From Leucophora obtusa (taxonomy: Eukaryota > Arthropoda > Insecta > Diptera > Anthomyiidae): a stretch of DNA of 64,000 nt. The notes beneath the pieces are model-generated. The model was not told where the DNA came from. It made no database searches and saw only the letters and a program-made list of their open reading frames with translations. Of the stretch, positions 32,466 to 44,874 are shown in pieces. The translations under genes were made by a program, and so were the position numbers. The stretch is from the NCBI GenBank assembly GCA_949987735.1, contig OX465295.1, positions 363,074,376 to 363,138,375 of the forward strand, read 5' to 3'. Position 1 is the first letter of the stretch. The number at the start of each line of letters is the position of its first letter.

Positions 32466-33424
32466 ACTAGTCGGAAAAATACAAACGGGAAAGCGATGGC
32501 AAAGCACTTTAACAGGTGAAACAAGTACTGGCAAAAAGTGTTTTCCCATTCCCAAAATGATAACATCAATAGACAAAAGAACCGGCCATTCAATCGCCGG
32601 AAAAGCACTGGGGAAACAAAATTTTTGAACGTTGACAAAACCAGTATATAGGTGGTTTGGAAATATATTTTCCAAAATAAAATTTAAAAAAAGTTCATAT
32701 GTATTTTTTTGGTCCTACCGCGGTTTGAACCCATGCCGTGAGATTGGCAGAAGTCAGCTCTACCCACTGAGCTAACGAGACATATAATACTTGGTGGCTA
32801 AACACATAAATGAGTGATAATCGCTGGACAACTACTTGCTGTGCGAAAAAGCTAGTACTGGCAAACAGTTTTTCGGAACTAAAATGCCAGCGTTGGGAAA
32901 GCAAAAAAAAGTTGGTATTTAATAGGAGCTTTTCCACAAACAAGAAAACTGATTTTATAAAACAAAAAAATTTTAAATTAAAAAAAAAATATATGGGAAA
33001 CAAAAACAAATTTTCGTTACTTTGCTTTCGTTTAGACCATTTTCGTAATACATAAACAGGGGTTTATTTTGTTTTCAACCGGATTTGAACTCGGAACCTT
33101 CTGACTACAAACCTTTTTTAACGAAGCGTCAGCATTTTTATAAAATCATTGCTCTACTAGTGAATTCACTTTTGTACCTCAGGCAATTTCTGACTAGGTA
33201 TCATTGGATAAACACTGGTTGCAAACCTTGGCATAGCACTCTAAGCCCATCTTTGCCAGTGGTTTTTCTTATAAACCACCGAAATTTATTTAAAACAAAT
33301 ACTGGGAAAACGCTAGCAAAGCGTTCTAAATAAGTGTTTTGCCAGTCATTTATTTTTAAATCCGTGGTTACCCAGTGGTATGCTAGTGCTTGATTTTTTG
33401 TACCACTGGCGATTTCTGACTGGG
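32466..33424. mobile_element. CCCAGTCAGAAA element with tRNA-like modules, copy B
   Basis: The right end, reversed, is CCCAGTCAGAAATCGCC; the left end has decayed to AGTCGGAAAAATAC. The body matches copy A (15322-16226), with the same order of tRNA-like block, A-rich part, B-box-like block (about 33079-33100) and GCCAGT/ACTGGC words. About 959 bp, non-coding. Confidence 0.75.
32712..32781 (-). tRNA. tRNA-like pseudogene inside mobile element copy B
   Basis: The D-arm GCTCAGTGGGTAGAGC has a perfect 4-bp stem, the anticodon loop is CTGCCAA, and the T-arm is GGGTTCAAACC. The acceptor stem does not close. Same position in the element as in copy A. Confidence 0.6.
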
Positions 33425-33712
33425 TTAATATGAAGGGCGAATATTTAAGATCTTTGCAAGGTGTGTAAATTATTCTTAAACTTCTACAGAGAAAATATAT
33501 TATTTTTAACGCTATAAGCAAACTAAACCATTATAAAACTAATTACTACTTTATTAAATACATCGATCGGCTTCAGCCGACTACTAGCCGCAGCTGATAA
33601 TTTTTTGCTTAGCCGCCGGCGACGAAAATTTTGCGACAACTTGTATCTCTGCCCGTTCCCTGAGAAATTTTGTGGTCTTTTCTGCACTTTGTTGAAAAAA
33701 AAGGAAAAAACG

Positions 33713-34640
33713 ATGGCAGCCGTCAATAAATTATCTGTTTTGGTAAGAAATTATGTAAAATTTTGTAAAAACCTTTAATATGGTACTGTTGAAATCATCT
33801 TTTGTAATTAATTTACGGCTGTTGTGATAAATACAAAAATATTTGAGCTGGAAAAAATTACCCAACCAAACTTCTGGTTATGTAATGTTAAGAACTACCT
33901 TCTAAAAAATGTGGGATTTCCATTAATCACAAGAGCTTTGTGATTTTTTAAGGAAGTTTAATGATTTGTATTTTTCCTTGTATTTTAGAGCCGTACCATG
34001 TCTACAGCCACCCAAATGGTTAAGCCTCCCATACAGGTTTTCGGTTTGGAAGGTCGTTATGCCACTGCCTTGTATTCGGCTGCCACCAAGTCCCAGCAGT
34101 TGGATCAAGTAGAAAAGGATTTAGCTGCTTTCCAAGAAACTCTTAAAGAAGATAAGAAATTACTCGAAAGTGTAACTAGCCCTATTGTTAACAGGAAGGT
34201 TATGGCTACTGCCTTAAAGGATAGCGCTGTGAAGTTGCGCTGGGCTCCTTCTACCGGTAACTTGTTGGGACTTTTGGCCGAAAATGGTCGTTTGAATGTT
34301 TTGGATGGTGTTATCAGTGCTTTCCAAGTAATTATGGCTGCACATCGTGGTGAAGTTGTTTGCGAAGTTATTACTGCCAAACCATTAGACTCTTCCCAAA
34401 ACAAGCAATTGGAAGGTGCTTTGAAGGTAATAATTACAATTATCAATGTGCTATAAGTTAATTAACTTTTATTTTTTTTCAAAGTCCTTCTTGAAGAGCA
34501 ATGAAAAGTTAAAAATCACCTACAGTGTTGATCCCAGCATTATTGGTGGCGTGGTTGTATCAATTGGTGATAAATATGTTGATATGAGCATTGCCAGCAA
34601 AGTTAAAATGTATACTGATGTTATTTCCTCTGCTGCATAA
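33713..34640 (+). CDS. ATPsynO: Mitochondrial ATP synthase subunit O (OSCP), three exons
   Basis: Exons 33713-33742, 33989-34426 and 34485-34640 join in phase 0 to 207 residues; the fly orthologue has about 209. The protein is the peripheral-stalk subunit linking F1 to the stator in the mitochondrial inner membrane. The N-terminal 20 or so residues (MAAVNKLSVLSRTMSTATQ, basic and Ser/Thr-rich) look like a mitochondrial presequence. VFGLEGRYATALYSAA is the conserved start of the mature protein; MAAHRGEVVCEV and DPSIIGG...GDKYVDMSI are the family's C-terminal signatures. Introns are 246 and 58 bp. The start in exon 1 is preferred to the in-frame Met at 33998 because it gives the targeting peptide. 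Poly(A) signal AATAAA at about 34886. Confidence 0.96.
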
Positions 34641-34891
34641 GTTAAGTAAAGTTTAATGCAAGAATTGATGGAGTTTTATGAACTTTAAAATTCTTTTGAG
34701 TTCATTTAGGTAATCGAAAAGAGCTAACAAGTTTTAAGTTAATTCTAATTTTTGAAAATACCCATGTTATAAAAAAATTATTCTTATTAGTCATTCTGCT
34801 TCTAAAAAACATTTTTAATAATCGAAAATCAAACTAAAATCTGAATAACTCTTGGATGATCAATGTCATATTGCAGATAAAAAACAATAAA

Positions 34892-35193
34892 AATGATGGA
34901 TGCTTAAAAACCGAGCTTAACATAAGCTTTAAAAAACACTTCTTGCTCGTATATTGTAATTTTTGGTATTTTTTTTTGTGTTTCAACATGACCTAGTTTT
35001 TTTCAAAATCCACGAAGCTTTTTAGTGCAAAAAAAAAATTAAACTAGTATTTGCAAAAAATGGTTAAATGAAACTAAACGACTTCGACGAAAACAAGTTA
35101 AGCACACTGGTACGGATTTAAATATTTGGACGACACATTTTCAATACAATCTAATGTAATGGTAAGTACTTTACTTTTTTAAAAAGAAAAAGT
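34892..35193. other. Intergenic sequence downstream of ATPsynO
   Basis: AT-rich, with no feature that I can bound. Confidence 0.4.
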
Positions 35194-35197
35194 TTAA

Positions 35198-35345
35198 AGC
35201 CGGATTCACACAATGCTGTATTACCTTAATCTGCAGAGTGGATGTTGTTCCTTTTTCGAACTTACATATTTTTTGTATCATGCCAATCTCTTAGCTGGGG
35301 TTCTCCACTCTTAACCGTGGTGTACCCTAGCATTGTGAATCCGTC
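35198..35345. mobile_element. TTAA-flanked MITE, 148 bp
   Basis: AGCCGGATTCACACAATGCTG and, reversed, GACGGATTCACAATGCTAG ends. TTAA stands at 35194-35197 and 35346-35349. Confidence 0.8.
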
Positions 35346-35809
35346 TTAAGCGTTAAATTTAGATATTAAACATTTGAAACCGATTATGGCATTTATGCTA
35401 GGTTATTGTAATAAATTTGAAAATTAAACGAATTATTTATAAAACAACAATTTTGTTAAATAATGTTAAAAACCTTCAGTATGAAACCGAGCTTGAAAGT
35501 TGTAAGTTAACGATTTTAATACAAAAATTGATTGTTTTAGGGCTGATTACTGAATGTTCAGTTAAAAATTTAGCCGACAGTTAAATTCAAATTTTATATG
35601 GGAAACAACAACAAAAGTAACTGGACAAACGCGTTAATAGACTAAAAAAAAATCCAAAAAGTAATATATAAGAAACCGTTCGTACAATGTACGCAATATT
35701 TCGTAGTTTCGCAATACGAAATTTTCTTAAAATATACCATTACGAAATATATTTTATGTTTTACGAAAGAATTTCGTTGTTTCCAAATATTTCCAAATAC
35801 ACTTAAGTC

Positions 35810-36992
35810 TCTTTTTATGCGGTTTTTTTATGCGGATTTGAAGTTATGCGGTTTCAAAATCGACTTACGTTGCGTTTTTTACAACTTTTATATTACTTTT
35901 TATTTAATTTAAAATAAAATAAAAAAAAATTGTCTTATTTTTTAAAGGTTAGAAACAAAAATGGTAATTTTAGATCGCATAGAAAATTGTGAAAGATATG
36001 CCTCTATTGGAAAATATTTTAAACTTGGAGAATCTTCAATAAGCGCAATCAAACAAGAAAATCTGTTATTTCTGGCTCACAACTGAGTTTAACATTGCCA
36101 AAGAATTCTCGGGAATACGATCGTATTCTCATTAATACACAAGTGTGGACATATGTGGATGCATTTATGGAGATTTATGTATGAACATACATTAAACCTG
36201 TATGAATCCATATATGTAAATTTTTTTTTTTTTTTTAATAATAAATACAGCATTTATTTACTTCAAATTACATAACCAAAGCCCTGGGGCCATATATTAT
36301 TAATAAAAGCTACTACAAAAAAATAATTTAAATAAAGATAATAAAAAAAATAATAATAAAAATAAATAACAATAAAAATAAATAATAATAAAAATAAATA
36401 ATAATAAATAATAATAAAAATAAATAATAAAAAAATAAGTAAAAAATACAGTAAAACTATCATATAAAAAAAATACTGAAAACATTATCTTGAATAATAT
36501 AAATAGATATTTAAAAAAAAAATAATACAATCACCAGATTTTCCTAAGTGCAGCGATAATAAAAAAAGAAAAGATCGAGAGAGATAAAAATAGTAGCACA
36601 AATAAAAAGCTATAACTCATGAATAGCTACATAATCCTTAAGCTTTCGCCTAAAGACCTGGGGTGAAAAAGCAAAACCTCTCAGGTATAGAAGTAGATCG
36701 TTCCATATTCTTGATTTTTAGCCGGGGTATTATTTTTTATTGATTTTTTGGTATATACTGTATGAATACAAGTGTTATTTTCAGTTAAAAGTAAAAATAA
36801 ATGAATAATTTTTTTAAAATTTTTTATTCTATAGAATTTTTTTATGCGATTTTAGTTCAATTTTCTAATCTTATTTTAAAGTTATGCGGTTTTTGTAATA
36901 TTCGGAACGCATCTCCCATTTTTGTATGAAAGTAGAGTTTTTTATGCGGTTTTTTCTGGAACGCATCTACCGCATAAAAAAAGACTTAAGTG
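35810..36992. mobile_element. TA-flanked element with TTATGCGG repeats, pogo/Tigger-like, containing a LINE
   Basis: CACTTAAGTC ends in inverted orientation, TA at 35808-35809 and 36993-36994. Several TTATGCGG copies lie next to each end, a layout known from Tigger-type ends. A LINE copy is inserted at 36221-36720. The class is inferred from ends only. Confidence 0.7.
36221..36720 (-). mobile_element. 5'-truncated non-LTR retrotransposon (LINE)
   Basis: On the minus strand the copy starts in the last codons of ORF2: RIWNDLLLYLRGFAFSPQVF, then RRKLKDYVAIHEL and a stop at 36610-36612. This matches the usual W-N-x-L ... F-R-x-K-L-K end of jockey/CR1-type ORF2. A 370-bp 3' UTR with AATAAA-rich low complexity and the GGCCCCAGGGC hairpin follows, then a 16-A tail (T-run at 36221-36236). 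It identifies the other hairpin tails in the window as LINE ends. Confidence 0.78.
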
Positions 36993-37064
36993 TATATTTT
37001 ATAAAATATTTCTTACGTTTTAGAAAGAAAGTCGTTGTAGCGCACTCCGTTAGTATAGTAAAAT

Positions 37065-37397
37065 GTGTATTTTGCTAAATACATTTTGTTTAAAAATTTT
37101 CTATATTCAATAGGGTGTAACGATCCTTTCAGCATTAATCTACCTCTTTCAGGGCAGGGCTACCTACAAAGCCGGCTGTGTTCAAGGCTTGGGTGTGTTC
37201 TTGCCCCTTCGGAGGTAGATTATGGAACGTTGACAAAAATAATAAGTTGCTACCTTAATACCTTAACAAACAAAGATATAAAATTACTGGTGAACAGGGA
37301 CAGAGAAGGCATGTTGATAGGGGTAGTTTCAGATGTTATGATTAGAGATGGGCGCGAGACACGAAATTTGCGTGATTCAAGCGTGAGCGTTAGTTAA
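37065..37397 (+). other. Unassigned open stretch, 110 codons
   Basis: An open frame with a GC-richer middle (about 37140-37230) that has no recognisable motif. Codon use and the absence of splice-linked neighbours do not support a gene. It may be part of an unlisted repeat. Confidence 0.2.
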
Positions 37398-37513
37398 AAT
37401 TATAGCATTCACGTGAGTCGTACGTGAGCGTGAGTTAAGAAAAATTTTCGTGAATGAGTCGTGCGTGAGTGAGTGAATTTTTGTCCGTTAGTTTGCTTGA
37501 TTATATTAAACCA

Positions 37514-37643
37514 GAGTACCGATTCTGAATAGTTTGCAAGCGGCGAAGTGATAAAAACTAACATTTATTATCATTACTTTTAAATAAGTGAAAAATATTT
37601 TTCACCGCTTCACAGCTTCAAAAATCATTTGGAATCGGTACTC
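37514..37643. mobile_element. Intact 130-bp GAGTACCGATTC MITE
   Basis: Inverted ends GAGTACCGATTCTGAAT and GAGTACCGATTCCAAAT with imperfect arms (CGGCGAAGTGA... / CACCGCTTCAC...). It is the empty reference for the 14833-23288 copy. Confidence 0.8.
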
Positions 37644-38084
37644 AGATTGCAATATTTTACAATTTTGGAAAAATGCCAGAGATCTTTCCTCCTTTAAAAA
37701 CTAGATACACAAATAATGTGTATTCCAGTCTGTTCCTTATTTAATTCCTAAAAATAGCATTAAAATTGCCAAAGTTGTAAATTGTTTAAAAAAAATAAAG
37801 AAGATAAAACAATATGGCGAAAAGTAGATGTCAAAGGTGAAAAAAGTTAGAAACATGTAAAATAATATAAAATTTTATTTTAAATGTCATATGGAATTGT
37901 CGGTGGGTAAAATAAGGCTAATGGAAAATCTCAAACGGATATGACTTTATCTTCACATAAGACACAACTATCGGTGCGTTTATAAATTTATCGTCCACGT
38001 TTTCATCAATGGGTTCACCTAAAACTTTTCGGTTAGTAAAACTATTATATAATAGTATAATAAAAAAATAGTTAATAAAAAATA

Positions 38085-38150
38085 AAATTTATTTATTATT
38101 CAAATAAACCAACTGAGCCCTTAGGGCCATATATAGTTGGTAGACTAACA
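38085..38150 (-). repeat. LINE 3' tail (hairpin type), minus strand
   Basis: TATATGGCCCTAAGGGCTCAG and an A-rich end on the minus strand match the other tails. Confidence 0.5.
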
Positions 38151-38167
38151 AAAACAGGTTATTTTAT

Positions 38168-38860
38168 AATCACTGCTGTTCTGAGTTTAGAGGGTTTTCA
38201 TTTAGAATGGATTTCTAAAAGCACATGGAATTAAAATATTCGGAAATTTGCTGTTTTGGTATTCACATATTAAGTGCGTAGCCGTACGTACCCAAAGTTA
38301 ACGAAATTTACCCAAAGTTACCGAAATTTACCCAAAAGCGTTCCTGTACTCGAAAATTAGGTAAATGAGAGCGCTAATGAGAGTGTATTAGTGTTTCTCT
38401 TTAAACCAAAATTTACCCAGACTTTTTCTTCGGGTAAACTTACGTAACACAGCTGATGTAAATATAAACAAAAAACAATTGTGAAAATAAATTTGAAATT
38501 TTGGTTAAATAATTTTTTCTTTTTCTTCCACTTTTTTTTGATTCCGAATGAAAATGTTAAAATTTATAGACAGTTTTTAAAATAATCTTTTTATGTATTA
38601 AATGTTCTACAAATTTCAATATTTTATTGAAAATACAAAGAAAACATTTCAAAATTTTGTTCACAAATGTTTTTTTTTAATAATTTAATAAATATTTCAT
38701 AGAAAAAAAGTGCATCCGTTTTCACTTCCACCCAGCTTTTTATACACGGAATATTTCACAAAAATTTTTGTGGATGTGAATCACAAAACAGCAAAAATGT
38801 TCGGAATGTTCCACTTTAGAATTTCTTTATGTGGATTCGGAACTGAGAACAGCGCCGAAT
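38168..38860. repeat. Unoccupied copy of the repeat at 25840-27700
   Basis: Continuous match to the two flanks of the Tc1-like element. At 38691-38700 the sequence reads AATATTTCAT with a single TA, where the other copy has TA-element-TA. The duplication at 38791 begins inside it. Confidence 0.85.
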
Positions 38861-39621
38861 ATTTCTTAAAACTATAGTCTTAAAAAGTAATTAAATTTGT
38901 ATATAAGAGCATTTGAAAGAGACTACAAGATAAAACAATTTGTAATGAAAATTAGTTTTACTTACAAAAAAATATAAAAGTAACAATAATATGGCAAAAA
39001 TATATCCCAGGACAGGTCCCTGAACTTTGATTATAAACATCATAATATATATATATATACACTAAGAATATAAGAATATATATGACAAAATATATTGCGT
39101 TATAAAATTAATTAAAAATAGAAATAATAGCTCTGTTTGTTTACTTTTTGGGTAAAGTTCGGTAAAATGAGAGTTAACAAGAAATACTCTCCCGAAATAG
39201 CAAAAATGCACAAAAGTAAACGATTAAATCAAAAATTTTAATAAAAATTTCCTTTTTAGGCATTTCTATTTACAAAAAGGAATACGTTCTTTATCAAATT
39301 TGGTAAAGATTTTAATATTAAAAAAAAGCTTCTTCAAAAAATTGTCGGTAATTTTATAGAGTTGTAACATAACCGAAAACTTTTGCAACTTTTATACTAA
39401 TTTTTGTAAATGATAAACATATTTTCTGAATGAATAAAATGAGCTTTTCAAGTTCGCCACACAACAACAAAAAATTAAAAGGACGATAGTCTCTAGTAAA
39501 TGAATACTTTTTGCTAAAAGTTAATTCAGGTCGATTGGTGTTGCTCATTCTGATGATTTTAGAGTTAATTAACTCAAAAATTTGTTGTTTTGTATACAAT
39601 TTTTTGAAATTTTTTGTTTAA

Positions 39622-39754
39622 TACTGCATTTAGTTTAAAAGAAAAACTATCTAGTTTTTTGCTCTTCCTAGTTTTTAATTGTCAAAACGCATATATAAAA
39701 AAGATAAGAGTTTGTACGAAAACTAGGTAGTTTTTGCCCAGTCTAAATTCAATA
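39622..39754. mobile_element. Short TACTG(A/C)ATTTAG MITE (second copy at 42545-42677)
   Basis: 133 bp with TAA at 39619-39621 and 39755-39757; same family as 16891-17018. Confidence 0.72.
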
Positions 39755-40314
39755 TAATATGTCTGTTCCCGTACTTTACCGCAGTTACCCAAACTAGCCC
39801 AAAGGCGTTCCCGTACTCAAAATTGCGTGTAAATTGTTGTTGTTTGGGTTGTTTTGAGTTCCCGCGGGTACCCGCACATAATGAAATAAAGCTTTTAAAG
39901 ACTAATATTTCCTCATAGCAATAACAATCCGCTACATGTTTCTGCTGCTATGTGTAAATTAAAATGAATATTGCAGAGTTTACTTGAATTGTGTGTGGCG
40001 AGTAAGGTGACTTGAACAAACTCGTTATTTTGCAAGTGACTCGCATAGTCTATTTGCCGCATAATAGTTAAAGTTAACCCTACAGTATGAAACCCACTGC
40101 AAAAAGTCAAAGCTTAACTTCCATAAATTTCCATACCCAGCTAAAAACCGACATATATGGATCCATACAGGTTAAATGTATGTGCGTGCATGCTCATAAA
40201 CATGCATTCATGACCATACATGGATACATAAATCTCCATACATGAATCATATATGACCATACGTGTGCATTAACGAAATTTGAGGTAATATCTACATGTG
40301 TGTACATGCATGGA

Positions 40315-40781
40315 CCCTACGGGAAATTTTTAACAAACTGTCACCGAACTGGCCGCTTTATATGAAATAGACTCGTCACTTTTACATGGCGTTGTCATAG
40401 GAGGGGGAAATTGACCCCTTGTGACATGTCACAAGACAAATCCCAGGACAGGTTACTGAACTCTCATAAAAACAAAGTTCAGGGACCTGTCACCGAACTG
40501 GCCCCTTTATATGAAATAGACTGGTCACTTTTACATGGCGTTGTCATAGGGGGGGGGGGGAGGGGAAATTGACCCCTTGTGACATGTCACAAGACAAATC
40601 CCAGGACAGGCTACTGAACTCTCATAAAAAACAAAGTTCAGGGACCTGTCCTGGGATTTGTCTTGTGATATGTCACAAGGGGTCAATTTCAACCTCCTAT
40701 GACAACGCCATGTAAAAGTGACCTGTCTATTTCATATAAAGGGGCCAGTTCGGTGACAGTTTCTTAAAATTTCCCGTAGGG
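40315..40781. mobile_element. Compound CCCTACGGG MITE (second copy 43238-43704)
   Basis: Ends CCCTACGGGAAATTTT. Inside, a block of about 150 bp (CACCGAACTGGCC..., CATGGCGTTGTCATAGG, CACAAGACAAATCCCAGGAC) occurs twice in direct and once in inverted orientation. The single-block form is at 6615-6761. Confidence 0.8.
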
Positions 40782-43721
40782 AACATACATGAAGACTAGA
40801 GTGGTCCAAAAAAAAAAGTTGGAATTTTCACGCTCCACAACCCTACAAATATGCCACTTTGAAAAAAAATGTGGTCTGATCAAAAAATCACCAAAAAAGT
40901 TTTGTTTAGAGGTAGAGGTAGTACTTGTTCTATTATTTTTAATTAATTAAAAATAATGGAAAAAATGAGAAAAATTTAATATAATTACTATGATCGCGAC
41001 ATATCGAATATCAATTTTTAGGTGTACATTACGAATATGAAATCAAAATTGAAATCGGAGTCGCGGATTTCGCGAAATTTTGAAATTTCATACAAAAAAT
41101 GATCAACTTGGATCAGAATGTTTTCTTATATTTACCAATATGAAAATTTCGTTTTTGCATTAATATATATCTGTGGAATGTCCTATTATGTGAGATAGGG
41201 TTTTTGGTAGCAATAAAATTATAGCAACCTAAATAATAGCGAAATATTAAAAAATGTCAAATTTTAATTTAATTTGCAAGGATATCTGTTATCCTTTTTA
41301 AAATTAAAATCAGTGTTATATATAAAGAAGGTCCTTGGTAAGTAAATTGCAAAAGTATAACAAATTGCATTTTTCGATAACACCGTTTACAGGTAATTAG
41401 GAAAATATCTCAAAAAACTTGAGTTTTTTTGAAATTTCAAAAACCGCGAATAATTCATAAACCACAAATTTTTTTTAAGTTTCGATTGCTGATTCATAAT
41501 TTTCGTTAAAATAAAGATCAGATTTGAGAAATTTGGCAAAAACAAGTTGAATTTTTAATTACATCTTTTCGGAAGATTTCGAAAATTTGACTAAAATATG
41601 TATTTTTTGTATAAATTTAAAAAAAACCGCGAATTACTTAAAAGTTACTTAATTTTTTTAAGTTTTGATTTCAAATTCCTTATATTCACATTAATTAAGA
41701 CCAGATTAAAAAAGCAAAAATGTTCGGAATGTTCCACTTTAGAATTTCTTTATGTGGATTCGGAACTGAGAACAGCGCCGAATATTTCTTAAAACTATAG
41801 TCTTAAAAAGTAATTAAATTTGTATATAAGAGCATTTGAAAGAGACTACAAGATAAAACAATTTGTAATGAAAATTAGTTTTACTTACAAAAAAATATAA
41901 AAGTAACAATAATATGGCAAAAATATATCCCAGGACAGGTCCCTGAACTTTGATTATAAACATCATAATATATATATATATACACTAAGAATATAAGAAT
42001 ATATATGACAAAATATATTGCGTTATAAAATTAATTAAAAATAGAAATAATAGCTCTGTTTGTTTACTTTTTGGGTAAAGTTCGGTAAAATGAGAGTTAA
42101 CAAGAAATACTCTCCCGAAATAGCAAAAATGCACAAAAGTAAACGATTAAATCAAAAATTTTAATAAAAATTTCCTTTTTAGGCATTTCTATTTACAAAA
42201 AGGAATACGTTCTTTATCAAATTTGGTAAAGATTTTAATATTAAAAAAAAGCTTCTTCAAAAAATTGTCGGTAATTTTATAGAGTTGTAACATAACCGAA
42301 AACTTTTGCAACTTTTATACTAATTTTTGTAAATGATAAACATATTTTCTGAATGAATAAAATGAGCTTTTCAAGTTCGCCACACAACAACAAAAAATTA
42401 AAAGGACGATAGTCTCTAGTAAATGAATACTTTTTGCTAAAAGTTAATTCAGGTCGATTGGTGTTGCTCATTCTGATGATTTTAGAGTTAATTAACTCAA
42501 AAATTTGTTGTTTTGTATACAATTTTTTGAAATTTTTTGTTTAATACTGCATTTAGTTTAAAAGAAAAACTATCTAGTTTTTTGCTCTTCCTAGTTTTTA
42601 ATTGTCAAAACGCATATATAAAAAAGATAAGAGTTTGTACGAAAACTAGGTAGTTTTTGCCCAGTCTAAATTCAATATAATATGTCTGTTCCCGTACTTT
42701 ACCGCAGTTACCCAAACTAGCCCAAAGGCGTTCCCGTACTCAAAATTGCGTGTAAATTGTTGTTGTTTGGGTTGTTTTGAGTTCCCGCGGGTACCCGCAC
42801 ATAATGAAATAAAGCTTTTAAAGACTAATATTTCCTCATAGCAATAACAATCCGCTACATGTTTCTGCTGCTATGTGTAAATTAAAATGAATATTGCAGA
42901 GTTTACTTGAATTGTGTGTGGCGAGTAAGGTGACTTGAACAAACTCGTTATTTTGCAAGTGACTCGCATAGTCTATTTGCCGCATAATAGTTAAAGTTAA
43001 CCCTACAGTATGAAACCCACTGCAAAAAGTCAAAGCTTAACTTCCATAAATTTCCATACCCAGCTAAAAACCGACATATATGGATCCATACAGGTTAAAT
43101 GTATGTGCGTGCATGCTCATAAACATGCATTCATGACCATACATGGATACATAAATCTCCATACATGAATCATATATGACCATACGTGTGCATTAACGAA
43201 ATTTGAGGTAATATCTACATGTGTGTACATGCATGGACCCTACGGGAAATTTTTAACAAACTGTCACCGAACTGGCCGCTTTATATGAAATAGACTCGTC
43301 ACTTTTACATGGCGTTGTCATAGGAGGGGGAAATTGACCCCTTGTGACATGTCACAAGACAAATCCCAGGACAGGTTACTGAACTCTCATAAAAACAAAG
43401 TTCAGGGACCTGTCACCGAACTGGCCCCTTTATATGAAATAGACTGGTCACTTTTACATGGCGTTGTCATAGGGGGGGGGGGGGAGGGGAAATTGACCCC
43501 TTGTGACATGTCACAAGACAAATCCCAGGACAGGCTACTGAACTCTCATAAAAAACAAAGTTCAGGGACCTGTCCTGGGATTTGTCTTGTGATATGTCAC
43601 AAGGGGTCAATTTCAACCTCCTATGACAACGCCATGTAAAAGTGACCTGTCTATTTCATATAAAGGGGCCAGTTCGGTGACAGTTTCTTAAAATTTCCCG
43701 TAGGGAACATACATGAAGACT

Positions 43722-44874
43722 AGAGTGGTCCAAAAAAAAAAGTTGGAATTTTCACGCTCCACAACCCTACAAATATGCCACTTTGAAAAAAAATGTGGTC
43801 TGATCAAAAAATCACCAAAAAAGTTTTGTTTAGAGGTAGAGGTAGTACTTGTTCTATTATTTTTAATTAATTAAAAATAATGGAAAAAATGAGAAAAATT
43901 TAATATAATTACTATGATCGCGACATATCGAATATCAATTTTTAGGTGTACATTACGAATATGAAATCAAAATTGAAATCGGAGTCGCGGATTTCGCGAA
44001 ATTTTGAAATTTCATACAAAAAATGATCAACTTGGATCAGAATGTTTTCTTATATTTACCAATATGAAAATTTCGTTTTTGCATTAATATATATCTGTGG
44101 AATGTCCTATTATGTGAGATAGGGTTTTTGGTAGCAATAAAATTATAGCAACCTAAATAATAGCGAAATATTAAAAAATGTCAAATTTTAATTTAATTTG
44201 CAAGGATATCTGTTATCCTTTTTAAAATTAAAATCAGTGTTATATATAAAGAAGGTCCTTGGTAAGTAAATTGCAAAAGTATAACAAATTGCATTTTTCG
44301 ATAACACCGTTTACAGGTAATTAGGAAAATATCTCAAAAAACTTGAGTTTTTTTGAAATTTCAAAAACCGCGAATAATTCATAAACCACAAATTTTTTTT
44401 AAGTTTCGATTGCTGATTCATAATTTTCGTTAAAATAAAGATCAGATTTGAGAAATTTGGCAAAAACAAGTTGAATTTTTAATTACATCTTTTCGGAAGA
44501 TTTCGAAAATTTGACTAAAATATGTATTTTTTGTATAAATTTAAAAAAAACCGCGAATTACTTAAAAGTTACTTAATTTTTTTAAGTTTTGATTTCAAAT
44601 TCCTTATATTCACATTAATTAAGACCAGATTTAAAAAAAAATGTTAAATAATAGCGTACAGGTTAAGAAATAATTAAATTTAAAGTCAACCCTACTTTTT
44701 GTATAAATTACTCTAGAGATAAATTACTAATTCTTAAAAGACAACTTTTGGTGCTACCTCTAAATAACAGCGGATTTAGCTGAAACTTGTCACAGAGAAT
44801 TTTTAGACATTAAGGAATAGGGGCAACATTGTGGAGATCGCGAATTCCAACTTTCATGTTTTTTTGGACCACTC
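43722..44874. mobile_element. TA-flanked element with GAGTGGTCCAAAAAA ends
   Basis: GAGTGGTCCAAAAAAAAAAG and, reversed, GAGTGGTCCAAAAAAACATG; TA at 43720-43721 and 44875-44876. 1153 bp, no coding frame of note. A copy truncated by the duplication junction starts at 40799. Confidence 0.75.

Larger units (their letters stand above)
38791..44636. repeat. Recent 2,923-bp tandem duplication
   Basis: 38791-41713 and 41714-about 44636 look identical over all stretches that I compared, including an (AT)n run and a 12-G run. The left break lies in AAAAATGTTCGG and the right break in AAAAAATGTTAAA, so the ends share AAAAATGTT. Each unit carries a short MITE, a Harbinger fragment, one compound CCCTACGGG MITE, the left arm of the CCCAGC element and most of a GAGTGGTCC element. 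Small open frames at 39354 and 42277, and at 39913 and 42836, are repeat sequence, not genes. Confidence 0.9.

Noticed and set aside
39354..43033. Paired small frames at 39354/42277 and 39913/42836 as duplicated genes
   Set aside because: The duplication is exact DNA copying of repeat sequence; the frames overlap MITE and Harbinger fragments.
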